64,000 bases of DNA from Actinoplanes regularis (GTDB lineage Bacteria; Actinomycetota; Actinomycetes; Mycobacteriales; Micromonosporaceae), in NCBI RefSeq assembly GCF_900188005.1, contig NZ_FZNR01000002.1, forward strand, positions 620,001 to 684,000, given 5' to 3'. Numbering within the stretch: position 1 is the first letter of the stretch; every line of letters begins with the position of its first letter. Made by a program: the position numbers and the translations under genes. The notes beneath the pieces are model-generated. The model saw nothing but the letters and a program-made list of their open reading frames with translations, ran no database searches and had not been told where the DNA came from. This document shows, piece by piece, positions 1-8,975 of this stretch.

Positions 1-747
1 CTGGAACACCGGGTAGTTACCGCGCTCGGAGCGGCCCTCCGGGGTGACCTCCTCGTTGGCCAGCACGGTGCCCAGGCCGGGGCACCAGTTGACCGGGGCC
101 TCGCTCACGTAGGCCAGGCGGTGGCCGTCGATCACCTTGCGGCGCTCGACCGCGGACAGGCCGGCCCACTCCGGCCCGCGCTCCCCCGCCTCGTAGGCGG
201 CGATCAGCTCACTGATCGGGCGCGCCTTGCCCCGCGCGGGGTCGAACCAGGAGTTGAAGACCTGCAGGAAGATCCACTGGGTCCAGCGGTAGTACTCCGG
301 GTCGGTGGTGGAGAACGACCGGCGCTCGTCGTACGCCAGACCCAGCCGGCGCAGCTGCTGCCGGTACCGCTCCACGTTCGCCGCGGTGGTGACCGCGGGG
401 TGGGTGCCGGTCTGCACCGCGTACTGCTCCGCCGGCAGGCCGAAGGCGTCGAAGCCCATCGGGTGCAGCACGTTGAAGCCGGCCATCCGCTGGTAGCGGG
501 TGTAACAGTCGGTGCCGATGTAGCCCAGCGGGTGGCCGACGTGCAGGCCGGCTCCGGACGGGTACGGGAACATGTCCTGGACGTGCAGCTTCGGCGCACC
601 GGCCCGCGGGTGGTCCGGGTCGGCCAGCTCGCCGACCGGGTTGGGCGCGTGGAACGTCCCGTTCTCCGCCCAGTACCGCTGCCAGCGCAGCTCCATCTCG
701 CCGGCCAGCGCGGCGGTGTAGCGGAACGGGTTCTCGGTCTCGCTCAT
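1..747 (-). CDS. leuS: Leucyl-tRNA synthetase, N-terminal 249 residues (runs off window)
   Basis: Class I aminoacyl-tRNA synthetase that charges tRNA-Leu in the cytoplasm. The translation starts [20 protein letters not shown] and contains the class I nucleotide-binding signature as HVGHPLGY within [16 protein letters not shown]. It continues through the [12 protein letters not shown] segment, which is typical of LeuS, into the editing-domain approach. The ATG at 747 fits the usual start; AGATGGTGAAG just upstream is a modest ribosome site. The C-terminal three quarters lie outside the window. A leucine-rich leader peptide and an intrinsic terminator lie directly upstream, so expression is probably attenuated by leucine supply. 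Confidence 0.95.
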   Translation of the reverse strand, partial: MSETENPFRYTAALAGEMELRWQRYWAENGTFHAPNPVGELADPDHPRAGAPKLHVQDMFPYPSGAGLHVGHPLGYIGTDCYTRYQRMAGFNVLHPMGFDAFGLPAEQYAVQTGTHPAVTTAANVERYRQQLRRLGLAYDERRSFSTTDPEYYRWTQWIFLQVFNSWFDPARGKARPISELIAAYEAGERGPEWAGLSAVERRKVIDGHRLAYVSEAPVNWCPGLGTVLANEEVTPEGRSERGNYPVFQ

Positions 748-798
748 CTTCACCATCTCGTCTACGTCATTGGGCTTGGGGTCACGCGCTCCGGGCAC

Positions 799-826
799 AA
801 AAAAGCCCCTCACGCAGGAGGGGGCG
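799..826 (-). terminator. Attenuator terminator in the leuS leader
   Basis: On the minus strand GCCCCCTC pairs with GAGGGGC across a six-base loop and is followed by a run of six T. It lies between the leader peptide and the leuS start, so it must be read through for leuS to be expressed. Confidence 0.8.
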
Positions 827-848
827 CCGTGCTGTCACCGAGGCGGGA

Positions 849-896
849 TCAGCACGGCCGGCTAAGGAGCAGAACACACCGAGCCATGCGCGCCAT
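849..896 (-). CDS. Leucine-rich leader peptide upstream of leuS
   Basis: A very short reading frame ends MARCVLLLSRPC and stop, with an in-frame ATG at 896 (15 residues) or 887 (12 residues). Three consecutive Leu codons (CTG, CTC, CTT) follow a Val codon. The stop at 849-851 lies about 23 nt before the terminator hairpin that precedes leuS. This is the architecture of a ribosome-mediated attenuator: stalling at Leu codons when leucyl-tRNA is scarce would favour readthrough into leuS. No strong ribosome site is seen. The reading is inference from layout and codon content. Confidence 0.65.
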   Translation of the reverse strand: MARMARCVLLLSRPC

Positions 897-1173
897 GGTA
901 CTCGCTCGCCGTCACGGACGGCGACCGGTATACCCCTCAGCACAGATCAAGTCCGAAATCCGATCACCGTCGGTAGATGGACCGTGTTCGTCCAGTTTTC
1001 TAGAAATCCCTGCTCGTTCCGGCCTTTCGGCGGGGTGTGCGTCCGGGGATAACCTGTCAGGACGGGCGGCGAGCGCCGGAGGCCCACGGACCGCTGGGCG
1101 CCCGCAACCTTTCCGGTGCCCTGACAGTGGGTGAGCCGCTGCTGAGGGGTACGTATCACTTGGAGGAAAGCCC

Positions 1174-2211
1174 GTGACAACGCCGACCTGGGGCGAACCG
1201 ACAGGACCGCTGACGAGCGCGGAATTCCGCGCCGCGGCGCAAGCCATCATGGCCAATATCGAGCAGGTCATCGAAGGCAAGAGCGCGACGGTGCGGCTGG
1301 CCCTCGCGGTCATGCTGGCCGAGGGGCACCTGCTGATCGAGGATGTGCCGGGCGTCGGCAAGACGAAGCTCGCCAAGGCGCTCGCCCGCTCGATCGACTG
1401 CTCGGTGCGCCGGATCCAGTTCACGCCGGACCTGCTGCCCAGTGATGTCACCGGAGTGAGCGTCTACAACCAGGAGACGCGGGACTTCGAGTTCAAGCCG
1501 GGCGCCGTCTTCGCCAACCTGGTGGTCGGTGACGAGATCAACCGGGCGTCCCCGAAGACCCAGTCCGCCCTCCTGGAGTGCATGGAGGAGCGGCAGGTCA
1601 CCGTCGACGGGACGACGTACGAACTGCAGGCCCCGTTCATGGTGGTCGCCACCCAGAACCCGATCGAGATGGAGGGCACATACCCCCTCCCCGAGGCGCA
1701 GCGGGACCGGTTCACCGCCCGGATCGCGATGGGCTACCCGGACCCCCGGGCCGAGCTGGCCATGCTGAGCGGCCACGGCGACCACGACCCGCTGAACGAT
1801 CTGCACGCCGTCGCCGACGCCGCGCTGGTCCGCCGGCTGATCGAGACGGCGCGCGCGGTGCACGCCGCGGACGCCGTCCAGCAGTACGCGATCGCCCTGG
1901 TCACCGCGACCCGGGAGGCTCCGGAGATCCGCCTCGGCGCGTCCCCGCGCTCCACCCTGCAGCTGATCCGCACCGCCAAGGCGGTGGCCGCGCTGGAGGG
2001 CCGTGACTACGTGCTGCCCGACGACCTGCAGTCGCTGGCCGTTCCGGTGCTCGCACACCGGCTCATCCCGACCGCGGACGCGCAGCTCAACCGGCGTACC
2101 ACCGACACCATCGTGTCCGAGATCGTGCACCGGCTGCCGATCCCGCACGCGAACCGCAGCCCCTACGACACCCGGGACGGCCGCGCGCCGTACGAGTCCC
2201 GGGGGCGGTGA
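1174..2211 (+). CDS. moxR: MoxR-family AAA+ ATPase
   Basis: AAA+ chaperone-like ATPase of 345 residues. Walker A (GVGKT) lies at about residues 60-64 and Walker B (GDEINR) at about 119-124. A sensor segment VVATQNPIEMEGTYPLPEAQ and the C-terminal lid follow, as expected for the family. The GTG start at 1174 has a strong GGAGGAAAG ribosome site. The gene overlaps the next one. The MoxR, DUF58, transglutaminase order is a widespread operon in which the ATPase is thought to remodel partner proteins at the membrane; the substrate is unknown here. Confidence 0.93.
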   Translation: MTTPTWGEPTGPLTSAEFRAAAQAIMANIEQVIEGKSATVRLALAVMLAEGHLLIEDVPGVGKTKLAKALARSIDCSVRRIQFTPDLLPSDVTGVSVYNQETRDFEFKPGAVFANLVVGDEINRASPKTQSALLECMEERQVTVDGTTYELQAPFMVVATQNPIEMEGTYPLPEAQRDRFTARIAMGYPDPRAELAMLSGHGDHDPLNDLHAVADAALVRRLIETARAVHAADAVQQYAIALVTATREAPEIRLGASPRSTLQLIRTAKAVAALEGRDYVLPDDLQSLAVPVLAHRLIPTADAQLNRRTTDTIVSEIVHRLPIPHANRSPYDTRDGRAPYESRGR

Positions 2212-2213
2212 TC

Positions 2214-3512
2214 ATGCGGGAGGCGCTGCGGGGTCTCACCACACGCGGCCGCTCGTTCCTGGCAGCCGCGGTCGCCGCCGGCATCTCGGCGCTCATCCTG
2301 GGCGAGCGTGACCTGCTGCGGGTCGCGGTGCTGCTGGCCGCGATGCCGCTGCTAGCCGCGGCGTACGTCGGGCGCAGCCGCTACAAGCTGGCCTGCACCC
2401 GAACGCTTTCGCCGGGCCGGGCCCCGGTCGGCTCCAGCGCGCGGGTGGTCCTGCGCCTGCAGAACCTGTCCCGGCTGCCCACCGGCACCATGCTGCTGGA
2501 GGACCGCCTGCCGTACGCGCTGGGCAGCCGGCCCCGGGTGGTGCTGGAGCGCCTCGGCGCGCACCAGGCGAGTTCGGTGGCGTACACGGTGCGCGCCGAC
2601 GTGCGCGGCCGGTACCCGATCGGTCCGCTGGTGATCCGGCTGACCGACCCGTTCGGGCTCTGCGAGATGACCCGCTCGTTCCCGAGCGTCGACCAGCTCA
2701 CCGTGATCCCCCTGGTCCAGCCGCTCCCCCGGGTCCGCCTGGCCGGGGAGTACGCGGGTGCCGGGGACAGCCGCGCCCGCTCGGTGGCGGTGCACGGCGA
2801 GGACGACGCCGCCACCCGGGAGTACCGGCGGGGCGACGATCTGCGCCGGGTGCACTGGCGGTCCACGGCCCGGACCGGCGAGCTGATGGTCCGCCGCGAG
2901 GAGCAGCCCTGGGAGAGCCGGGCCACGGTGGTCCTGGACACCCGGGCGCAGGCGCACCGCGGCGAGGGCCCGACGGCCAGCTTCGAGTGGGCCGTCTCGG
3001 CGACCGCCAGCATCGCGGTGCACCTGCGCGAGGCCGGCTACAAGGTGCGCCTGGTGACCGGGACCGGAGTGGACATCGACGGCACCGAGAGCGGCGGCGA
3101 GGGCCTGATCCTGGACGCCCTGGCGGACGTGAAGACGGTCTCCGGCGGCGACGTGTCGGTGCTCGTCGAGCAGGTTCGCCGGCGCTCCGACGGCGGCCTG
3201 GTGATCGGCCTGTTCGGCACGCTCACCACCGCCGAGGCACACCTTCTCAGCCAGCTCCGCGGCAACGGCGCGACCTGCATCGGATTCGCCATCGACAGCT
3301 CGACCTGGATCCCGATGACGACCGGCGACCGGCAGGAGTCGGACCGGGAGCACGCGGCCGCGTCGCTGGCCCTGGTGCGCAGCGGCTGGCGCTCAGTGCC
3401 CGTGCCGCACGGCGAGACGCTGCCGGCCCTCTGGCCCACGGTGGGTCGTGGCTCGCAGGGCTTCGCCTATCGCGCGGCGATGGCCGAGACGGTCAGCGGG
3501 GTGATCCGATGA
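2214..3512 (+). CDS. DUF58 domain-containing membrane protein
   Basis: About 432 residues beginning MREALRGLTTRGRSFL. Two hydrophobic segments lie near the N-terminus (about residues 12-50), then a soluble region holds the DUF58 core HWRSTARTGELMVRREEQP, followed by a VWA-like fold with the conserved strand ATVVLD. I prefer the ATG at 2214 because the in-frame GTG at 2208 would leave no room for a ribosome site. Both starts overlap the moxR stop, so translation is probably coupled. It is the usual partner of MoxR and the downstream transglutaminase. Confidence 0.88.
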   Translation: MREALRGLTTRGRSFLAAAVAAGISALILGERDLLRVAVLLAAMPLLAAAYVGRSRYKLACTRTLSPGRAPVGSSARVVLRLQNLSRLPTGTMLLEDRLPYALGSRPRVVLERLGAHQASSVAYTVRADVRGRYPIGPLVIRLTDPFGLCEMTRSFPSVDQLTVIPLVQPLPRVRLAGEYAGAGDSRARSVAVHGEDDAATREYRRGDDLRRVHWRSTARTGELMVRREEQPWESRATVVLDTRAQAHRGEGPTASFEWAVSATASIAVHLREAGYKVRLVTGTGVDIDGTESGGEGLILDALADVKTVSGGDVSVLVEQVRRRSDGGLVIGLFGTLTTAEAHLLSQLRGNGATCIGFAIDSSTWIPMTTGDRQESDREHAAASLALVRSGWRSVPVPHGETLPALWPTVGRGSQGFAYRAAMAETVSGVIR

Positions 3513-5971
3513 CCGGCCGCCGCCGTCTCGGGCTGGTCGCGGCCACCGCCACGCTGCTCGCCTCCGCACCCCTCGCGACGATCTTCGACTCCTGGACCTG
3601 GCTGCTCCAGGTGCTGCTCACGGTGGTGATGATCGCCGGTGCGGCGGTGCTCGCCCGGACCCTGCGGTTCCCCGGCTGGGCGCAGGGGCTGAGCATGGCG
3701 CTGGCCCTGCTGGTCACGCTGACCTGGATCTTCCCGAGCGGGCACGAGCTGCTGGTGCCGACACCGGCGACGCTCGCGCACTTCGCCGAGCTGATCCAGC
3801 AGGCCGGCGAGGACACCCGGTCGTACGCGGTGCCCGTACCGGACCGCGACGGGCTGCTCTTCGTCGCGGTCCTCGGGCTCGGCGTGGTCGCCATCGTGGT
3901 GGACCTGCTGACCGCGGTGTTCCGCAGGCCGGCCCTGGCCGGCCTGCCGATGCTGGCGATCTACTCCATCCCGGTCGCCGTCTATCTGGACAGTGTTCCG
4001 GTCACCCCGTTCATCGTGGGTGCCTGCGGCTACCTCTGGCTGCTGGTCGCCGACAATGTGGACCGGGTTCGCCGGTTCGGCCGCCGGTTCACCGGCGACG
4101 GGCGGGACGTCGACGTCTGGGAGCCGTCCCCGCTGGCCGCCGCCGGGCGCCGGCTCGGTGTGGCCGGTGTGCTGGTGGCGGTGCTGCTGCCGCTGGCCCT
4201 GCCGACCGTCACCGGTGGCCTGCTGTCCCAGCTCACCCAGAGCGGCAACGGGGTCGGCGGCGGGCTGGGCACGGGCAACGGCGGACGGATCGACCTGTTC
4301 GCCGCGCTGAGCGGCAAGCTGACCGACAGCACCACGGTCAACCTGCTCAAGGTGACGACGACCGAGAAGGAGCCGTTCTACCTGCGGTTCGCCGTCGCGG
4401 ACCAGCTCACCGCGACCGGCATCGGCAGCCAGCCCCCGAGCGGGAACGCGCTCAACCGGGGCAGCCTGCCGGACCCGCGCCGGGAGAGCTCGACCAACCA
4501 GACCACGTTCCAGCAGTACCACGCGGAGATCGAGGTCTCGGACGCGCTGCGGCAGACCATGGCACCGACGTACTCGTACCCGGTCGGGATCAAGGATCTC
4601 TCCGGCACCTGGGCGTACGACCCGAACCAGCAGGTGCTGTACTCCAACCGGAGCACCACCAGCAAGCAGAGGTACTCGGTCGACTACCTGCGCGCCCAGT
4701 ACACCCCGGCCGCGCTGCGGACGGCGCCGGCGCTGGGCCCCGACGACCCGCTCCGGCGGGCGTACACCAGCGTGCCGGTGAACACCTTCGTCAATGATCT
4801 GGTCGCCAAGCTGACCAAGGGCAAGACCAACGATTACGACAAGGCCCGGGCGATCTACGAGTCGTTCTCCAAGAAGTACGGCTACACGTACAGCCTGCAG
4901 ACCCAGCCGGCCGGGAACCTCGCCGAGATCGAGGCCTTCCTGAAGAACAAGGTCGGCTTCTGCCAGCAGTACGCGGTCGCCATGACGTGGATGGTGCGGG
5001 CCGCGGGGATCCCGGCCCGGGTGGCGTTCGGCTTCACCCGGGGTACGGCCGAGGACGGTGACACCTTCGTGATCACCAACCGCAACGCGCACGCCTGGAC
5101 CGAGGTCTACCTGCAAGGCTTCGGCTGGGTACCGTTCGACGCGACACCGTCGGCCGGGGTGTCCGGGTCGGCCCGATCCAACTGGGCGCCGGACGTCGAC
5201 CAGACGACCTCGCCCTCCACCCCGACGTCGGCCGCCCCGGTGCCCGACTCCAGCGCGTCGCTCGCCCCCGGCCAGAACCAGCGGCCCGACCGGGCGAACG
5301 ACGGTGGCGGCACGGCCACGGCGGGCACCTTCAGCTCCGACGAGGAGAACTGGACGGGCCTGCTGATCGGCGGGACGATCGCCACCCTGATCGCGCTGCT
5401 CCTGGTTCCGGCGCTGCGCCGGGTCCTGCTGCGACGCCGGCGCAACGCGGCGACGATCGGCCCGCCGCCCGCGGTGGTGGATCCGGGCGAGCCGGGACCG
5501 GCGGGCACGGTCACCGGGATCGAGGTCACCAGCGAGGCCGCCCAGGCCCGGGCGGACGCCCACGCGGCGTGGGACGAGCTGATCGACACGATGATCGACT
5601 TCCAGATCGCGGTCGACCCCACGGAGACACCACGGCTCACCGCACAGCGGCTGATCAAGGAGACGCTGCTCTCCGCCGAGCCGGCCGCCGCGGCTGAGCT
5701 CCTCGGCACCGCCGAGGAACGGGCCCGCTACGCCCGGCAGCCGCTGCAGGGCGCGGAGCTGACCTCAGCCCTGCGCCGCCTGCGCGCCGGAATGTCCCAC
5801 TCGGCTTCGGCCCGGGTCCGGCTCCGGGCGACGTTGTTCCCACCGTCGATCCTGCTCGAATGGCGGCTGGCGCTGGCCGAGGCCGGCACCCGCACGATGG
5901 AGGCCGCGAGCCGGGCCCGAGAAAGCCTCGCCCGCTTCAACCTCCGCCGCCTGCTCACCCGCACCCGCTGA
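3509..5971 (+). CDS. Transglutaminase-like membrane protein (TgpA type)
   Basis: An 820-residue protein whose ATG overlaps the previous stop (ATGA). About seven membrane helices occupy residues 1-235 (DUF3488-like). An external transglutaminase core follows with Cys485 (GFCQQYA), His528 (NAHAWTEVYL) and Asp544 (PFDATPS) as the predicted triad. A Pro/Ser/Thr-rich stretch, another helix near 620 (LLIGGTIATLIALLLVPAL) and a cytoplasmic DUF4129-like tail complete it. Domain order and length fit TgpA-type proteins. The natural substrate is not known; a role in envelope protein cross-linking or proteolysis is inference. Confidence 0.9.
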   Translation: MTGRRRLGLVAATATLLASAPLATIFDSWTWLLQVLLTVVMIAGAAVLARTLRFPGWAQGLSMALALLVTLTWIFPSGHELLVPTPATLAHFAELIQQAGEDTRSYAVPVPDRDGLLFVAVLGLGVVAIVVDLLTAVFRRPALAGLPMLAIYSIPVAVYLDSVPVTPFIVGACGYLWLLVADNVDRVRRFGRRFTGDGRDVDVWEPSPLAAAGRRLGVAGVLVAVLLPLALPTVTGGLLSQLTQSGNGVGGGLGTGNGGRIDLFAALSGKLTDSTTVNLLKVTTTEKEPFYLRFAVADQLTATGIGSQPPSGNALNRGSLPDPRRESSTNQTTFQQYHAEIEVSDALRQTMAPTYSYPVGIKDLSGTWAYDPNQQVLYSNRSTTSKQRYSVDYLRAQYTPAALRTAPALGPDDPLRRAYTSVPVNTFVNDLVAKLTKGKTNDYDKARAIYESFSKKYGYTYSLQTQPAGNLAEIEAFLKNKVGFCQQYAVAMTWMVRAAGIPARVAFGFTRGTAEDGDTFVITNRNAHAWTEVYLQGFGWVPFDATPSAGVSGSARSNWAPDVDQTTSPSTPTSAAPVPDSSASLAPGQNQRPDRANDGGGTATAGTFSSDEENWTGLLIGGTIATLIALLLVPALRRVLLRRRRNAATIGPPPAVVDPGEPGPAGTVTGIEVTSEAAQARADAHAAWDELIDTMIDFQIAVDPTETPRLTAQRLIKETLLSAEPAAAAELLGTAEERARYARQPLQGAELTSALRRLRAGMSHSASARVRLRATLFPPSILLEWRLALAEAGTRTMEAASRARESLARFNLRRLLTRTR

Positions 5972-5977
5972 CGAAGT

Positions 5978-6004
5978 GAGGGGCGCCGCCCAGCGGCGCC
6001 CCTC
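5978..6004 (+). terminator. Hairpin closing the moxR operon
   Basis: An 11-bp perfect stem (GAGGGGCGCCG with CGGCGCCCCTC) and a five-base loop begin 7 nt after the transglutaminase stop. There is no T run, so termination would rely on the GC-rich stem. Confidence 0.6.
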
Positions 6005-6155
6005 CAAACTTCAGCGAACAGTCGCCGCCGACAGACCGCGCAGCGAGACCAGCCTGGTCCACCCCGGCGACCCGGTCAGATCTCGGCAACCTACGCCCGG
6101 ACCACGGCCACCAGCCGGCAGTAACCAATCGGCCCGGTCACCAGGCTGCAGCCAA

Positions 6156-6329
6156 CCAACCGGCCCGCCCAACAAACCGCAACCACCAGCCGCACCCGAC
6201 AGCCCGCAACCGACCAACCGGCCCGCCCAACAAACCGCAACCACCAGCCGCACCCGACAGCCCGCAACCGACCAACCGGCCCGCCCAACAAGGCGCAACC
6301 ACCAGCCGCAGCCGACAGGATGCAACCAA
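6156..6329. repeat. 58-bp tandem repeat, three copies
   Basis: Units begin CCAACCGGCCCGCCCAACAA at 6156, 6214 and 6272. Copies 1 and 2 are near identical; copy 3 diverges toward its end. The 58-bp unit is not a multiple of three, which argues against coding. Confidence 0.85.
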
Positions 6330-6642
6330 CCGGCCTCGGTCGGTGCGACCTACGAGCCTCGGCCCACAGGCTGCGACACGTGGGCGCGGTCGTCCCAGCA
6401 AGTGGCGGGTGCTCCTGGACAGTGGTCCGATGCGGAATCTTCGCCGGCTGATCGGGACACGGTACGGCATCGCATACACGTGTTTCCGCGTTTGCGGAGC
6501 CGCCAGCCCACATCGGGTGTCCGGCTGCTCGGCCATATCAGCGCTCTCGATGCGACTCTGAAACCCAGCCGGACGCCGCGGTCCTGGCCCGCTGCGGGTA
6601 GCAGCCGAGCTGGTCCTAAGAGTCGCTTCAGCGGGCTCGATG

Positions 6643-6686
6643 CAACCGTGGGACCCAGCCGATGCAGCGGCTGGATCCCACGGTTG
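6643..6686. repeat. 19-bp inverted repeat with 6-nt loop
   Basis: Arms at 6643-6661 and 6668-6686 pair with a single mismatch (CAACCGTGGGA against TCCCACGGTTG at the outer ends). No T run follows. It could be a strong RNA hairpin or a mobile-element relic. Confidence 0.75.
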
Positions 6687-6775
6687 TAAAACAGCCGGCA
6701 CCAGCTGGACTCCCGCGCGTTGCGGAGCGTGTCTCAGGTAGCGCCGCCAGCGGTGACCGGACCCGCAGATGCCAG

Positions 6776-6848
6776 CGGTGAGAAGGTAAGTAATCCTCCG
6801 GCACCCGCAGGGTTACGGGCGGGCGGAAAATTACCTTCCTTCTCACCG
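6776..6848. repeat. 18-bp imperfect inverted repeat
   Basis: GGTGAGAAGGTAAGTAAT at 6777-6794 pairs with ATTACCTTCCTTCTCACC at 6830-6847 with two mismatches, enclosing 35 nt. Its AT content stands out from its surroundings. Confidence 0.6.
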
Positions 6849-6926
6849 GTCATCAGGAGCTTTGCCACGGAACCAGATTGCTTCAGCGTTTGCCACAGAA
6901 AACCCAGCGAAGCGAGTCGATTCAAC

Positions 6927-7066
6927 CTTCGCTACGAAACTCAGCAGAACCAGCGTTCGCTGCAGAACTCAGCAGAACCAGGTCGATTCAGCGTTCGCTG
7001 CGGAACTGAGCAGAACCAGGTCGATTCAGCGTTCGCTGCGGGACTCAGCGGAGCCGAAGTCGGTTC
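6927..7066. repeat. 38-bp direct repeats
   Basis: Units starting GTTCGCTGC occur at 6955, 6993 and 7031, with a more divergent copy before them. Each contains AGCAGAACCAGGTCGATTCA or a close variant. Confidence 0.75.
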
Positions 7067-7105
7067 GGCGTTCCGCCTAGCGCGGCGGAGCCGGATCAGC
7101 CCCGC

Positions 7106-7498
7106 TTAACGCTGTCCTTCGGGGCGTTGCTTCCAGCGGTCCTCGAGGCGGTCCAGCAGCCCGCCGCTTCCCTTGCGACCCTGGCGAGTCCGCCGTGAGG
7201 CTGTCCCCCCGACGGATTTCAGGTCTGGGGCCTGGCCACGCTTTCGTGACTGCATCGCGAAGGCGGCCGACCCGAGCATCACGACGAAGCCGGCGACGCC
7301 GAGCAGCACCTGACCGGAAGCCGCCCCATACACGACTAGAGCCAAACCAAGCACGATCACGAACGCGGCGATGATGAGCCGGCGCCGTGCGTGGAAACGC
7401 GGGTCGTTGGCCCGCACAGCCGAGGCGAATTTGGGGTCCTCGGCAAGCGACCGCTCGATCTGATCGAACAGCCGCTGCTCGTGCTCCGAGAGCGGCAC
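7106..7498 (-). CDS. DUF3040 membrane protein
   Basis: A 130-residue protein starting at a GTG (7498) read as MPLSEHEQRLFDQIERSL, the characteristic start of DUF3040. The start is supported by a strong GGGGAGGAAAG site 4-6 nt upstream; an in-frame ATG at 7519 would add seven atypical residues. Two hydrophobic helices (LIIAAFVIVLGLALVVYGA and VLLGVAGFVVMLGSAAFAM) are followed by a basic C-terminal tail. The family is restricted to Actinobacteria and has no assigned function. A small hairpin (TCCGCC/GGCGGA, 7072-7089) lies just after the stop. Confidence 0.85.
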   Translation of the reverse strand: MPLSEHEQRLFDQIERSLAEDPKFASAVRANDPRFHARRRLIIAAFVIVLGLALVVYGAASGQVLLGVAGFVVMLGSAAFAMQSRKRGQAPDLKSVGGTASRRTRQGRKGSGGLLDRLEDRWKQRPEGQR

Positions 7499-7736
7499 GG
7501 CTTTCCTCCCCGGGCGCATGTCCGGCCCAAGCTGGGGCCGGGGCAGCCGTCGGCTGCCTTATCACGCAAGTCTACGAGGGGGTTGGCGGGTCGGAAAGCG
7601 GGACGACGGCCGAGTGCGGGTGATTTTCCATGCCGAGAAGATCGTTTCGTCCGAAAAGCCCGTCTCACCAGCTCATCACGTCTGGTGAAACAGTCGCGAC
7701 ATCGAGTGACGCTGATGGTTGGCGATCGTCCGCCGG

Positions 7737-8975
7737 TCAGCGGGCGATCAACAGCGGCACGGTCATCTCGGCAGCTGTCGCCGACCCGTGGTACGCCACC
7801 AACTGGCCCGCCTTGGCCGGCTCCCACCCGGACGCGACCGCCACCGCCCGGCCCCAGCAGATCACCACCACGTCACCGATCCGGTCGGCGTGCCCGTCCG
7901 GCACCGGCCCGAACCAGCCGGCCTCGATCGCCTCCTCGCGGACCAGCACCGACGCCTCGTCGCCGAAGATCCCCCGCCAGTTGGCCAGCACGTCGTCCCG
8001 CGCGCGGTCCGCGGCGTACAGGTAGCGGACCCGGGGCTCACCGGCCACCCCGACCACACCGTCGCGCAGCTCCGGGATCGCGGCCATGTCCCGCCGGCTC
8101 TCCGCCGGCACGTTGAGCTGGCCGTGGTCGGCGACCACCAGCAGCGCGGAGCGCGGCGGGAGCCCGTGCACCACCCGGTCGAGCAGCCGGTCCACCCCGC
8201 GGGCGGCCTCCCGCCAGGTCGCCGAGCCGACCCCGTCCTCGTGGCCGAAATGGTCGAGGTCCGGGTGGTAGCCGTAGACCAGCGCCGGGCCGTCCGCCTC
8301 ACGCAACGCGGCCAGCACCCCGTCGGCGACCGCCGAGCCGTCCGCGGCGCCCCGGTAGACGCCACCCCGGTTCGCCGCCAGGCTCAGCCCGCTGCCCTCG
8401 AACTGCGGCCGGCTGACCACGGTGACCCGCACTCCGGCCGCGGCGGCGAGCTCCATCCGGGTCGGCACCGGCTGCCACACGCTCGGGTCCGGATCCTGAC
8501 CCCACATGATGTGGGTGAGCGGCCGGCCATCCGGCCGGCGGACGGTGAAGCCGAGCACGCCGTGCGCGCCGGGTGGCACCCCGGCGCCGAGCGTGACCAG
8601 GCTGACCGGGGTCGTGGACGGGAACCCGGCGGTCAGCGTGCCGGCGTGCCCGCGGCCGCCGGCGGCCAGGTCGGCGAGGACCGGGGCGTGCGGCGCGGCC
8701 AGCGGCAACTGGTACGCCCCCAGCCCGTCCACCAGCAGCACCGCGATCTTGTCCACCCCGTCCAGCCGGGCGCCGAGGCCGAGCACGTCGACCGCGCCCG
8801 GCACCCCGAGCACGGCGCTCACGCTGGGCAGCAGATCGGCCAGGCTGGCGACACCGTATGCCGGGCGGACCGGGCGCAAGGCGTCGGGATGCAACCCGTC
8901 GTCCGGGAGGGTTTCCGGTACGGATTCCAGCGTGGAGACCGGGGCGGAGTCGGCACCCGGAACGGGCGCGGTCAT
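7737..8975 (-). CDS. Alkaline-phosphatase-fold phosphodiesterase / nucleotide pyrophosphatase
   Basis: A 412-residue member of the type I phosphodiesterase/nucleotide pyrophosphatase family. Visible landmarks are the metal site AVLLVDGLGAYQL, the nucleophile region AGFPSTTPVSLVTLG (the Thr is the likely nucleophile), DLDHFGHEDG and VVADHGQLNV. No signal peptide is seen, so a cytoplasmic location is likely. The ATG overlaps the stop of the upstream methyltransferase gene (ATGA), so the two are translationally coupled. The substrate cannot be read from the sequence. Confidence 0.85.
   Translation of the reverse strand: MTAPVPGADSAPVSTLESVPETLPDDGLHPDALRPVRPAYGVASLADLLPSVSAVLGVPGAVDVLGLGARLDGVDKIAVLLVDGLGAYQLPLAAPHAPVLADLAAGGRGHAGTLTAGFPSTTPVSLVTLGAGVPPGAHGVLGFTVRRPDGRPLTHIMWGQDPDPSVWQPVPTRMELAAAAGVRVTVVSRPQFEGSGLSLAANRGGVYRGAADGSAVADGVLAALREADGPALVYGYHPDLDHFGHEDGVGSATWREAARGVDRLLDRVVHGLPPRSALLVVADHGQLNVPAESRRDMAAIPELRDGVVGVAGEPRVRYLYAADRARDDVLANWRGIFGDEASVLVREEAIEAGWFGPVPDGHADRIGDVVVICWGRAVAVASGWEPAKAGQLVAYHGSATAAEMTVPLLIAR

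Larger units (their letters stand above)
6005..7105. other. Gene-free repeat-rich interval
   Basis: About 1.1 kb with no convincing gene on either strand. Open frames here encode only repeated low-complexity peptides and lack ribosome sites. The interval holds a degenerate half copy of a 50-bp palindromic element near 6078-6121 (GGCAACCTACGCCCGGAC), a 58-bp tandem array, two long inverted repeats and a 38-bp repeat cluster, each listed separately. Confidence 0.7.

Noticed and set aside
3467..5563. A 698-codon open frame opposite the transglutaminase gene
   Set aside because: Composition is the Arg/Gly/Pro-rich pattern of an antisense frame in high-GC DNA. It has no domain and no ribosome site, and the opposite strand holds a complete TgpA-type protein.
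6011..6701. Minus-strand frames with repeated Trp/Gly/Arg peptides, considered as a secreted repeat protein
   Set aside because: The repeat unit (58 bp) is not a multiple of three, so each copy is read in a different frame; no start signal or signal peptide.
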